A stretch of 40,879 nt of DNA, from NCBI GenBank assembly GCA_045646145.1, contig JAZRKE010000040.1, forward strand, positions 1 to 40,879, given 5' to 3'. How positions within the stretch are numbered: position 1 is the first letter of the stretch; every line of letters starts with the position of its first letter. This stretch comes from SIG565 sp045646145. GTDB lineage: Bacteria; Bacillota; Clostridia; Oscillospirales; Acutalibacteraceae. The translations under genes and the position numbers were made by a program. The notes below the pieces were generated by a model. That model was not told the DNA's origin. It worked only from the letters and a program-made list of their open reading frames with translations, and ran no database searches. Below are positions 25,232 to 32,342 of the stretch, in pieces.

Positions 25232-26977
25232 TTATTTCATGCTGTTTTCATAAGACTCGATCATTTTCTTAAAAGTGTGTCCCGTACGGCTGTCATTGAC
25301 AATACCGTTATCGGAGGACTCATTTTCATCCGTTTTTTCAGCATTTTTAATAGATTTATGGCGTTTTCGTAGGGTGGACAAATGTTTCTCAACCGTCTCA
25401 CCGGAGAAAATCTTTACCGAAATTTCAACAGTACCTTCTTCTATAGGAGTTACATAAATCTTGTCAATATACCTGTTTATGAACGCAGAGTCAATCATAT
25501 TCTGACTTGCTTCAGTTTCAGCTTTAAGCAAAATATTACGGATCTCTTCAATCTTCTGCTTATATTCGGAGCGTGAGTTGATTTCATACTCAATTTCCTG
25601 AATAGCCGAGTAAACTTCGGCGGATTCGTCTGTGATTTGTTTATTCATCTCAATAAAATCTTTGTCATTGATTTGACCTGCAATGTTATATTCAAGCAAT
25701 TTTGATTTTTTCTTTGAAAGAAAATCAAGTCGGTCTTTGAGCTTTTGAAGTTCACCTGATGAACTGTCTTTTGCTAAAACCTCTGCATACATATTCGTAT
25801 ATTCCTCAATAATTAACTTTGCATCCTCGGCAGTGTCCTTAAACACCTCGTAAAGAACATCTTTGATTTCTTCTTCGTAAATGGTGAAAGAGGGACAGGA
25901 GTCTGTACCATTATTGATTTTACCACTACATATCCAACGAGATAACACATTGCCTTTGCGGTCCTTACTATCCTTGCGGTAGTAGAGCTTTCCACAATGG
26001 GTGCAGTACATTTTACCGGTCAACAGATTTGGATGATTGCATAGATTCTGCCTATGCTTAACATCACGGCTACGTCTTCTAAGAACAGCGTTGGCTTTTT
26101 CCCAAAGTTCTTCGCTAACGATTGCTGGAACAATTTCGCCGGTTTCATCCTTAAACATAACCCATTCCTCAGGCGGTAAGAACTTTTGCTTTTTGGTGAA
26201 CATATCAATAATCTTCACCTTGTTACCAACATAGTAGCCTTTGTATTTGGGGTTGGAAATGGTGTTAGACATTGTGCTATGGCAGATGCGTTTACCGTTA
26301 TTGTTGCGGTAACCCTTGTTCCAAAAGATTTCCTCAATCTGTTTCATACTATATTGGTCGGTTGCGTAAAGTTCAAATAATTCACGCACCATCTCTGCTT
26401 CTTTTTCGTCAATAACCAACCTTTTGTTGTCCTTACGGTAGCCAAAAATTCGGCTGTTACCAAGGACAACATTTTTCTTTATAGCCTCTTGATGACCAAA
26501 TTTAATACGGGATGACAATTTGCGAAGTTCATCTTGAGCAATACCTGACATAATGGTTAATCGAAGTTCGCTGTCTTCATCAAGGGTATTGATATTATCG
26601 TTCTGAAAAAACACACCAACGCCGTAGGAGAGCAGGTCACGAGTGTATTGAATACTGTCAAGCGTGTTACGGGCAAAACGGGTAATTTCCTTTGTGATAA
26701 CAAGATCAAAGAGCCCTGCCTTTGCATCACTAATCATATTGTGAAAGTTTTCGCGCTTTTTGGTACTCATACCCGAAAGACCTTCATCAATATATCCCTC
26801 GACAAATTCCCAATTGGCATTTTTCTTTATAAAATTGCGGTAATATGATATCTGGTTATCAAGTGAGTTTAACTGCTCGTCCTTTTCGGAAGATACACGG
26901 GCATAAAAGGTAACTCGCATCGGTATTTCATATATACTTTTAGTCCTCATCATCTGACGGACAGAATGCACATCCAT
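25232..26977 (-). CDS. Large serine recombinase
   Basis: A 581-residue site-specific recombinase of the large serine type, used by phages and integrative elements for integration and excision. The N-terminal resolvase domain shows FYARVSSEKDEQLNSLDNQI with the nucleophilic Ser in ARVS at about residue 29, then GLSGMSTKKRENFHNMI and ITRFARNTLDSI. A recombinase domain follows (IFGYRKDNKRLVIDEKEAEM onward). A zinc ribbon starts CTHCGKLYYRK and is completed by a second Cys pair near ICSGKINNGTDSC. A C-terminal coiled-coil region is seen at about 390-470. Ribosome binding site GAGAGGAG precedes ATG. It appears intact. No attachment site pair could be recognised, so the ends of its element are unknown. 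Confidence 0.93.
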   Translation of the reverse strand: MDVHSVRQMMRTKSIYEIPMRVTFYARVSSEKDEQLNSLDNQISYYRNFIKKNANWEFVEGYIDEGLSGMSTKKRENFHNMISDAKAGLFDLVITKEITRFARNTLDSIQYTRDLLSYGVGVFFQNDNINTLDEDSELRLTIMSGIAQDELRKLSSRIKFGHQEAIKKNVVLGNSRIFGYRKDNKRLVIDEKEAEMVRELFELYATDQYSMKQIEEIFWNKGYRNNNGKRICHSTMSNTISNPKYKGYYVGNKVKIIDMFTKKQKFLPPEEWVMFKDETGEIVPAIVSEELWEKANAVLRRRSRDVKHRQNLCNHPNLLTGKMYCTHCGKLYYRKDSKDRKGNVLSRWICSGKINNGTDSCPSFTIYEEEIKDVLYEVFKDTAEDAKLIIEEYTNMYAEVLAKDSSSGELQKLKDRLDFLSKKKSKLLEYNIAGQINDKDFIEMNKQITDESAEVYSAIQEIEYEINSRSEYKQKIEEIRNILLKAETEASQNMIDSAFINRYIDKIYVTPIEEGTVEISVKIFSGETVEKHLSTLRKRHKSIKNAEKTDENESSDNGIVNDSRTGHTFKKMIESYENSMK

Positions 26978-27045
26978 ATTCTTAAATCTCCTCTCAAAAT
27001 TTTCGTCAATAAATCATTTGTTGTTCATTGTCAAATTACAATATT

Positions 27046-27075
27046 ATATTACCACAAACAAAATTAGAAATCAAT
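27046..27075 (-). promoter_or_regulatory. Possible recombinase promoter
   Basis: On the minus strand, TTGATT (complement of 27070-27075), an 18-base spacer and TAATAT (complement of 27046-27051). The region is AT-rich, so the call is tentative. Confidence 0.35.
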
Positions 27076-27139
27076 ACTTTATTGGAAAGCAAATAATTGA
27101 AACGATAAAGTTTAACTGTGTTTGTAAACATTTTGTAAA

Positions 27140-27166
27140 TTAGCACTCTTTTACGCAAAGTGCTAA
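27140..27166 (+). promoter_or_regulatory. CIRCE operator (HrcA binding site)
   Basis: TTAGCACTC (27140-27148), nine-base spacer, AAGTGCTAA (27158-27166). The CIRCE consensus is TTAGCACTC-N9-GAGTGCTAA, so 17 of 18 defined bases and the spacer length match. The last base touches the -35 box of the RT/ncRNA promoter (27167). CIRCE normally controls groESL and the hrcA-grpE-dnaK operon through the repressor HrcA, whose activity depends on GroEL. No chaperone gene is nearby. Confidence 0.8.
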
Positions 27167-27198
27167 TTGACTTTTACTGACTTTTGTGTTATTATAAT
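27167..27198 (+). promoter_or_regulatory. Promoter of the ncRNA-reverse transcriptase unit
   Basis: TTGACT (27167-27172), 17-base spacer, TATTAT (27190-27195); an overlapping TATAAT at 27193-27198 has a 20-base spacer. The expected transcript start is around 27202, directly before the first stable hairpin and about 300 bases upstream of the RT start codon. Confidence 0.7.
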
Positions 27199-27201
27199 AT
27201 T

Positions 27202-27495
27202 GCCCTGTATGTAGATACAGGGGAGGACGATTGTTGTCAAGACATTTCTGAGAATTATTTCCAGAATGAATGTTTGACTGTCTGACACTTGAACGGTGTC
27301 GGTTGTAAAGCATAATGTTGTTATGACACATTCCTCCCACTCAATTATAACATATTTGAGTATTGGACAATTGGATAGCTGGTAAATCAATGACACAAAC
27401 CGTTAATTCGGTGCCGAGAGTTACCACGTTAAAAAGTATATCCGTCAGCTAAGGAATGCTATCCTCCATGCTGATGGATATTTCCAATTTTAAGG
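27202..27495 (+). ncRNA. Structured RNA upstream of the reverse transcriptase (candidate DRT-type template RNA)
   Basis: About 290 untranslated bases full of complementary segments. They are: 27203-27210/27215-27222 (perfect 8 bp, loop GTAG); 27236-27245/27270-27278 with inner 27246-27250/27262-27266; GACAC 27284-27288/GTGTC 27296-27300; long-range GAGGA 27223-27227/TCCTC 27332-27336; GGTAA 27381-27385/TTACC 27421-27425 enclosing ACCG/CGGT (27399-27402/27409-27412). A 12-bp stem 27438-27449/27470-27481 encloses AGGA/TCCT. The octamer ATGACACA occurs at 27323 and 27390, and TGACAC also at 27283. Such an upstream RNA is the template in DRT2 and related antiphage reverse transcriptases; assignment here rests on position and structure. 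Confidence 0.6.
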
Positions 27496-27502
27496 AGAAA
27501 TA

Positions 27503-28816
27503 ATGGATTTAGAATTATGGTTATCAGACCAACGGACAATTGAAAAGAGTAAAAAATACTATGCCCATTTTGATTTTAGGACAAGTATAGATGTACAAAA
27601 AGAGTATATTACTAATCCGGATAATATAGCAAAGCATAGTTTTTATCCGTTTATTCATTATGAAAAAAGCATGGTGAAGTTTAATAAAAATAATGGTAAG
27701 AAAACTAAAGTTAGAGATATATGCTATGCTTCACACATTGATACTTGTATTTTTCAATACTATGGTTTCTTATTGAACGAGTTGTACAACGAAAAAATCA
27801 ATCAACTTGGAACTTCAATGGTGTCTGTAGCATATCGCACTGATTTACATAAAAATAATATTCATTTTGCTAAAAAGGCAATCGATTTTATTCGTAAATC
27901 TGGTCCTTGCTATATTATGATTGGAGATTTCACTAATTTTTTTGATAATCTTGACCATAGGTATTTAAAAGAGCGTTGGTGTGAACTTTTGGAAACCAAC
28001 AATTTGCCAGAAGATCACTATGCAATCTTTAAAAATATAACACGGTATAATAAATGGGAACTAACTGATTTACTGGAACTGAATAATTTAGAAGATACGG
28101 TTTCGGGTAGACGAGAATTGAATTCTAAAAATTTAGTTCTTTCCAAAGAATTATATAAAAAGTACAGAAACCACATTGTCAAAAACAATGCTGGTTATGG
28201 TATTCCGCAAGGTTCTCCGATTAGCGGATTGTTAGCAAATCTTTATATGCTTGACATTGACAAACAAATTAATGATTATGTATCATCACTTAGCGGTTTA
28301 TATATGAGGTACAGCGATGATTTTATTGTGGTTATCCCTAAATCAGAATCTGCAAAGATAGTGTTTGATGGTGTCAAAAGTATAATCAAAATTGCTCCCA
28401 GATTAGAATTACAGCCAGAAAAGACTCAGTATTTCAAATTTGAGAACAACGAGATAGCTAATTGTGGCAACGAATTTGATAATTCTGCAGATTGTAGCAA
28501 TCAATTTATGAATTTTTTGGGTTTTACTTTTGATGGTCACAAGGTCAGAATAAGAGCAAAAACTACTACTAAATATTATTACCGAATGTATAGCAAGGCT
28601 AAAACTATTGCTAAAAATGGTGGATATTCTTACAAAGGCAGAAGAATAAGCAAAAAGAATTTGTATAAAGGATATTCTATTCGAGGAGCCTTTTGTAAAC
28701 GAGGTAATTTTATTAGTTATGTTGAACGCTCAAAAGGTGTTTTCGGCAACGACGAAGCAATCGACCGTGATACAAAAAGGCATATGCAAAAAATTAATAA
28801 GGCCTTAAATAGTTGA
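27503..28816 (+). CDS. Stand-alone reverse transcriptase, unknown-group/DRT type (possibly DRT2-like)
   Basis: A 437-residue RNA-directed DNA polymerase without fused domains. Motif A is MIGDFTNFFDNLDHRYL with catalytic Asp at about 142. The fingers/palm motif is GYGIPQGSPISGLLANLYML (231-250). Motif C is YMRYSDDFIVVIP with the YSDD box at about 270-273. After the palm comes a basic C-terminal 'thumb' region rich in Lys/Arg/Tyr. It lacks the retron features (VTG tail, NAxxH) and any maturase or endonuclease domain of group II introns. Ribosome binding site AAGGAG precedes ATG. A single RT gene with a folded RNA directly upstream matches the layout of DRT2-type phage defence, in which the RT copies the RNA into repeated cDNA. 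The subgroup is inference. Confidence 0.85.
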   Translation: MDLELWLSDQRTIEKSKKYYAHFDFRTSIDVQKEYITNPDNIAKHSFYPFIHYEKSMVKFNKNNGKKTKVRDICYASHIDTCIFQYYGFLLNELYNEKINQLGTSMVSVAYRTDLHKNNIHFAKKAIDFIRKSGPCYIMIGDFTNFFDNLDHRYLKERWCELLETNNLPEDHYAIFKNITRYNKWELTDLLELNNLEDTVSGRRELNSKNLVLSKELYKKYRNHIVKNNAGYGIPQGSPISGLLANLYMLDIDKQINDYVSSLSGLYMRYSDDFIVVIPKSESAKIVFDGVKSIIKIAPRLELQPEKTQYFKFENNEIANCGNEFDNSADCSNQFMNFLGFTFDGHKVRIRAKTTTKYYYRMYSKAKTIAKNGGYSYKGRRISKKNLYKGYSIRGAFCKRGNFISYVERSKGVFGNDEAIDRDTKRHMQKINKALNS

Positions 28817-28827
28817 AAATATATTAA

Positions 28828-28870
28828 AACAGCGTCCTTTTAAGAATAGAATGGACGCTGTTCTCTTTAT
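28828..28870. terminator. Terminator between convergent RT and methyltransferase genes
   Basis: A 10-bp perfect stem, 28828-28837 with 28853-28862, is followed by CTCTTTATTT. On the minus strand the same stem is followed by TTTTAATATATTTT. It can stop transcription from both sides. Confidence 0.8.
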
Positions 28871-28894
28871 TTAATTGAAACAATGCAAAATTTT

Positions 28895-29665
28895 TTAATG
28901 TGTTTTAATCCCCTTATAGATGTAGTTCGGCTTTGAGTAAAGATAAGTGCCGTTTGCATTTGCTTCTACAAGATTACTTATAAACTCATCATATTCTTGT
29001 TTTGTGAGCACTCCAGTGTTTTTACCTTCTACCCAGTCGGTTGTTTCTCCAACAAGCCAGCCGATATTTTTGCTAAATTCATAACCGAACATACCCTCTT
29101 TGTATTCGGTTTCAATAACGTTGTGAACACATATACTGCTTTCAAAAAATCCGGAGTTATTAAATACTCCATAAACCCTTCTGCCCATCCAACCATCAAG
29201 GTCATCCATCCAGCCTTGTTTTGTTACAGCGTATGCGTGTATGCATTTGGTAATCAAATCTTGATTTTCACCGTTATAAACAACGCTGTCAAAATCAGCG
29301 TGTACACATATTACCGTGCCGCCAGGCTTCAAAATCCTGTTAATTTCACTTACAAAAGTGTCTTTGTCACTAATACATTCAAGCAAATCTTTGGTTAATA
29401 CCAAATCAAACGTATTATCAGGAAAATCAAGCTTTCCTGCACAGTTCATAATTTTAAGCTCTACAGGTGCGCTGTACGGAATAACATCAAAATTCCTATC
29501 AGTTACATCTACACCGATTGCCTTTATAACTTTTCCGGGAAACTCATTTATAATTCCGTTAAGATAGCCTGCATTCCTACATCCTAAATCCACAATGGCA
29601 GCGTTATCGGGCAAGTTTATCAGTTCATATATTGCCTCGTTTAGTGATGATTTGTTTATTTTCAT
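28895..29665 (-). CDS. Class I SAM-dependent methyltransferase behind an attenuator leader
   Basis: A 256-residue methyltransferase. Motif I is AIVDLGCRNAGYLNGI (about residues 20-35). An acidic ribose-binding motif follows (IGVDVTD), then FPDNTFDLVLTKDLLECI and the RILKPGGTVICVHADFD strand, the standard Rossmann order. ATG at 29665 follows AAGGAG; the upstream in-frame ATG at 29716 lies inside the leader terminator and is rejected. The substrate is unknown: it is not an Erm-type rRNA dimethylase by motif. The upstream leader peptide and hairpins suggest antibiotic-inducible expression, so a role in drug resistance or ribosome protection is possible. Confidence 0.82.
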   Translation of the reverse strand: MKINKSSLNEAIYELINLPDNAAIVDLGCRNAGYLNGIINEFPGKVIKAIGVDVTDRNFDVIPYSAPVELKIMNCAGKLDFPDNTFDLVLTKDLLECISDKDTFVSEINRILKPGGTVICVHADFDSVVYNGENQDLITKCIHAYAVTKQGWMDDLDGWMGRRVYGVFNNSGFFESSICVHNVIETEYKEGMFGYEFSKNIGWLVGETTDWVEGKNTGVLTKQEYDEFISNLVEANANGTYLYSKPNYIYKGIKTH

Positions 29666-29680
29666 AATAATTCTCCTTAA

Positions 29681-29720
29681 AATTAAAAATACTGTTGATA
29701 GCTTTTGTGCCGTCAACAGT
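29681..29720 (-). terminator. Attenuator terminator ahead of the methyltransferase gene
   Basis: On the minus strand, ACTGTTGA (complement of 29713-29720) pairs with TCAACAGT (complement of 29691-29698). ATTTTTAATTTT follows directly, and then the ribosome binding site of the methyltransferase. A terminator in this place would silence the gene unless the upstream RNA refolds. Confidence 0.7.
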
Positions 29721-29743
29721 ACAATAAAAAGTTAAGTTTCTTT

Positions 29744-29824
29744 TCATCATTCGTTTAGGCACAAAGCGAAATAAGCCTGTACCTAAATCAGATACAAGCG
29801 TTCATCGTTTGCGTCGAATGATGA
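29744..29824 (-). promoter_or_regulatory. Alternative hairpins of the methyltransferase leader
   Basis: A perfect 10-bp inverted repeat joins leader-peptide codons 4-8 (29815-29824) with 29744-29753. Nested inside is a second stem, 29755-29763 with 29778-29786 (9 bp, one G-U). A ribosome stalled on the leader peptide would cover one arm of the outer stem and change the fold, which is how Erm-type and ABC-F-type attenuators work. Confidence 0.6.
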
Positions 29825-29834
29825 TAGAGAACAT
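29802..29834 (-). CDS. Leader peptide MFSIIIRRKR
   Basis: A ten-codon open frame with a strong ribosome binding site (GGAGG, complement of 29843-29847, eight bases before ATG), lying between a consensus promoter and the methyltransferase. It ends RRKR-stop. Consecutive basic residues in the pattern +X+ (here R-R-K and R-K-R) are the known arrest motif for macrolide-bound ribosomes. Leader peptides with this motif control erm, mef/msr and related genes. Too short for homology; the call rests on position and motif. Confidence 0.6.
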   Translation of the reverse strand: MFSIIIRRKR

Positions 29835-29862
29835 AACCTCAACCTCCATTTTAATTTACTTA

Positions 29863-29891
29863 ATAATAACATCCACAGAAACCTATGTCAA
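29863..29891 (-). promoter_or_regulatory. Promoter of the leader-methyltransferase transcript
   Basis: On the minus strand, perfect TTGACA (complement of 29886-29891), 17-base spacer, TATTAT (complement of 29863-29868), 15 bases upstream of the leader ribosome binding site. It looks strong and constitutive, so control must come later, in the leader. Confidence 0.8.
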
Positions 29892-29953
29892 GTGAAGAAC
29901 TTTATTATTTAAATTTGGATAAAACTAATTGTAAATTAGATAACGATTGACCG

Positions 29954-29982
29954 TTGTATATAATACAAAAATATGGTAAAAT
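29954..29982 (+). promoter_or_regulatory. Promoter of the Nudix-to-S51 operon
   Basis: TTGTAT (29954-29959), 17-base spacer, TAAAAT (29977-29982), about 35 bases before the first gene of the operon. A TTGACC at 29947-29952 overlaps with a longer spacer. Confidence 0.5.
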
Positions 29983-30017
29983 AAAACATAATTATAAATG
30001 AATTTAAGGTGTGTTAT

Positions 30018-30461
30018 ATGAGAGAACCCTATCAAATATTATCAATTCCATATCGTATCGTTGACGGTACACCTTTGTTCTGTATCTTTCGCAGAGCAGA
30101 TAGTAGTTATTGGCAGTTTATTGCCGGTGGCGGAGAAAATGGAGAAACACCGATTGAAGCCGCCAAAAGAGAAACAATAGAAGAAATTGGGGTTGATCCT
30201 ATAAACATCAAGCAACTCACTTGTATTGCATATGTTCCGGCAGAAGTTATTGCTGAAAGCAGACGTCAACATTGGGGCAAAAACACTCACGTAATCCCCG
30301 AGTATTCATTTGCCTTTGAGTGTAATTTAGAACCCACGCTATCAAATGAACATACTAAATATAAATGGGTTACATATGATGAGGGGCGAAAGCTATTAAA
30401 ATGGGATTCTAACAAGGTTGCCATGTATGAAATTAAATGTATCTTGGAGAATAGAGAATGA
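30018..30461 (+). CDS. Nudix hydrolase
   Basis: A 147-residue Nudix protein hydrolysing a nucleoside diphosphate linked to some other group. The Nudix box is complete: GGENGETPIEAAKRETIEEIG at about residues 38-58 (G-x5-E-x7-REx2EE). ATG at 30018 follows AAGGTG; the GTG at 30009 is part of that ribosome binding site. The general form (IPYRIVDGTPLFCIFRRAD at the start) recalls dihydroneopterin-triphosphate-type pyrophosphatases, but the substrate is not certain. First gene of a six-gene plus-strand operon; its stop overlaps the next start by four bases. Confidence 0.88.
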   Translation: MREPYQILSIPYRIVDGTPLFCIFRRADSSYWQFIAGGGENGETPIEAAKRETIEEIGVDPINIKQLTCIAYVPAEVIAESRRQHWGKNTHVIPEYSFAFECNLEPTLSNEHTKYKWVTYDEGRKLLKWDSNKVAMYEIKCILENRE

Positions 30462-31738
30462 TTGGGTTAAAACGAGGAACTGTAAAACTGTGTGAACACG
30501 AAAAAGAATGGGAAATTGAAGCTCAGAATACAATTTCTCGTTTGAAGAAGATTTTAGGTAATGTTGCTAATGATATTCAGCACGTAGGAAGCACCGCTAT
30601 TCCCTCTATAAAAGCAAAACCTATAATTGATATTGCGGTAGCAGTTGATGACTTTAATGATGTTCTTGATCTTGAAAAGGAACTAAAAGACAAAGGCTTT
30701 TATTACAGACCACAAGTAGATCTTGGAGAGCAGTTATTATTTGCTTCTGGCAGTCTTTATGAAGGTGCAGGAGATTTGCAAACCCATTTTATCCACGTTG
30801 TCCGCTCTGGCAGTATGGACTGGATAAACTACATAAATTTTAGAGATTACCTTAACCGCACACCGTCAGTTGCAAAAGAGTATGAAGAACTAAAGGTATC
30901 CCTTGCTCTGCAAGCACCCATTGATAGTGGCAGAGAAAAGTATCTCAAGGGCAAACACGATTTTATCGTTTATACTTTGAGAAAAGCACTTGTAAAATCA
31001 TATCTTGGCAGGACGGTAGATATTAAAATCGACCGTCCGATAGGTTATGTACATAAGAAAGAAAACTATAGTTTAACTTATCCCATCAATTACGGGTATA
31101 TACCCGGTGTTATCGGTGGTGATGGTGAGGAACTTGATGTTTACTTGCTCGGTGTGGATGAACCTGTAACTGAATATAGTGCTAAAATCATTGGCATTGC
31201 TCACCGCGAAGATGATGTTGAGGACAAGCTCATTGCAGCACCTGCCAATATAATCTTTTACCAAAACGAAATTGCAGAGGCTATTCACTTTCAAGAACAG
31301 TATTATAAAACAACTGTTGAATCCATATACGAAAAATCCGCAGGTGCAGTTGTTTATACTGTATCAGATGATAAGATTAAATATCTGCTTATCAAGTCGC
31401 AAAATGGGGATATCGGTTTCCCTAAAGGACATATTGAACAAGGTGAAAACGAAGAAGCTGCTGCATTGCGTGAGATTTATGAGGAAACATCCATTAAGGC
31501 GGAACTTACGGGTGATTTCAAAGCTAAAATTGAATACACCATGCCAAATGGTAAAAGTAAAACCGTAATATATTTTACAGCGGTGTATGCTAATCAAATG
31601 CCCAAGCATAATGATGGCTTTGAGCATAACGAATATATGTTGCTTGAATATGATGTTGCTTTAAAGTCACTGACTTTTGAAAATTCGAAAGAGATATTGA
31701 CCAAAGTAAATGAATTTATAAATAATTGTAAGGATTAA
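30458..31738 (+). CDS. GrpB - inorganic pyrophosphatase-like - Nudix triple fusion protein
   Basis: A 426-residue protein with three domains in order. Residues 1-175 are a GrpB/UPF0157 domain (nucleotidyltransferase-like fold; DIQHVGSTAIPSIKAKPIID). Residues 182-287 resemble the barrel of family I inorganic pyrophosphatase (YPINYGYIPGV, GGDGEELDVYLLG). Residues 293-425 are a Nudix domain of the Ap4A-hydrolase look, with FPKGHIEQGENEEAAALREI continuing into YEETSI. Such a chain could make or cut a nucleotide bond, remove pyrophosphate and clear a dinucleotide product. That reading is inference. Second gene of the operon, with no sign of a frameshift at the domain joints. Confidence 0.82.
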   Translation: MIGLKRGTVKLCEHEKEWEIEAQNTISRLKKILGNVANDIQHVGSTAIPSIKAKPIIDIAVAVDDFNDVLDLEKELKDKGFYYRPQVDLGEQLLFASGSLYEGAGDLQTHFIHVVRSGSMDWINYINFRDYLNRTPSVAKEYEELKVSLALQAPIDSGREKYLKGKHDFIVYTLRKALVKSYLGRTVDIKIDRPIGYVHKKENYSLTYPINYGYIPGVIGGDGEELDVYLLGVDEPVTEYSAKIIGIAHREDDVEDKLIAAPANIIFYQNEIAEAIHFQEQYYKTTVESIYEKSAGAVVYTVSDDKIKYLLIKSQNGDIGFPKGHIEQGENEEAAALREIYEETSIKAELTGDFKAKIEYTMPNGKSKTVIYFTAVYANQMPKHNDGFEHNEYMLLEYDVALKSLTFENSKEILTKVNEFINNCKD

Positions 31739-31742
31739 AAAT

Positions 31743-32342
31743 ATGAATAACCGCATCATAAATGACATAACAAACTTCATATTTATTGAGGACAAACCGC
31801 AAAAGGTGGATGCTATTTTTCTGCCCGGTGGCTCACACCCTGAGCAACCTGAATATGCTGCCGAGCTTTATCGCAAGGGATATGCAAAGTGGCTTATTCC
31901 GTCAGGTGGAGTTAGCGTTAAACGAGATAAGTGGCCCGGCGTTCGCTCAAAGGCAGATATATATTGTGGCGATTATCAATCTGATTGTGAGTTCTTTACA
32001 GATGTATTTGTTAAAAACGGTGTGCCTGCGGATGCGATCGTTGGAGAAGATAAGTCGGGTCATACTCGTGATAACGCTTTTCTATCTCGAAAGCTTGTTG
32101 ACGAAAATGGGTTAGAGATAAATACGGCAATTATAGTTTGCAAAGCTTTTCACGCACGTAGATGTCTTATGCTTTATCAGATGGCTTTTCCCGATACAAC
32201 GTTTTATGTTTGTCCTGTTGTATGTATGGGAATAACCAAAGATAATTGGTATAAATCCGAACAAGGTATTGACCGTGTGCTTGGTGAACTTGCTCGTTGC
32301 GGCAACCAATTTGTCGGGGATATTAAGGAGTATTTGTTATGA
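31743..32342 (+). CDS. YdcF/ElyC-family (DUF218) protein
   Basis: A 199-residue DUF218 protein. Conserved segments: VDAIFLPGGSHPEQPEYAAE (about 22-41), WLIPSGGVSVK, SGHTRDNAFLSRKLV and CKAFHARRCLMLYQ. No signal peptide or membrane helix is seen, so this is a cytoplasmic YdcF-like form rather than a SanA/ElyC membrane type. YdcF binds SAM; its activity is unknown. Four bases separate it from the upstream gene, and its stop overlaps the next start. Confidence 0.82.
   Translation: MNNRIINDITNFIFIEDKPQKVDAIFLPGGSHPEQPEYAAELYRKGYAKWLIPSGGVSVKRDKWPGVRSKADIYCGDYQSDCEFFTDVFVKNGVPADAIVGEDKSGHTRDNAFLSRKLVDENGLEINTAIIVCKAFHARRCLMLYQMAFPDTTFYVCPVVCMGITKDNWYKSEQGIDRVLGELARCGNQFVGDIKEYLL

Noticed and set aside
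27163..27396. Antisense 77-codon and 66-codon open frames as ordinary genes
   Set aside because: No ribosome binding site, and they lie across the folded RNA and promoter. Kept only as an observation about open frames.
27503..28816. RT as a retron or diversity-generating retroelement
   Set aside because: Retron hallmark motifs (NAxxH, VTG) were not found. There is no template/variable repeat pair or accessory Avd-like gene, and the protein is longer in the C-terminal region than a typical DGR RT.
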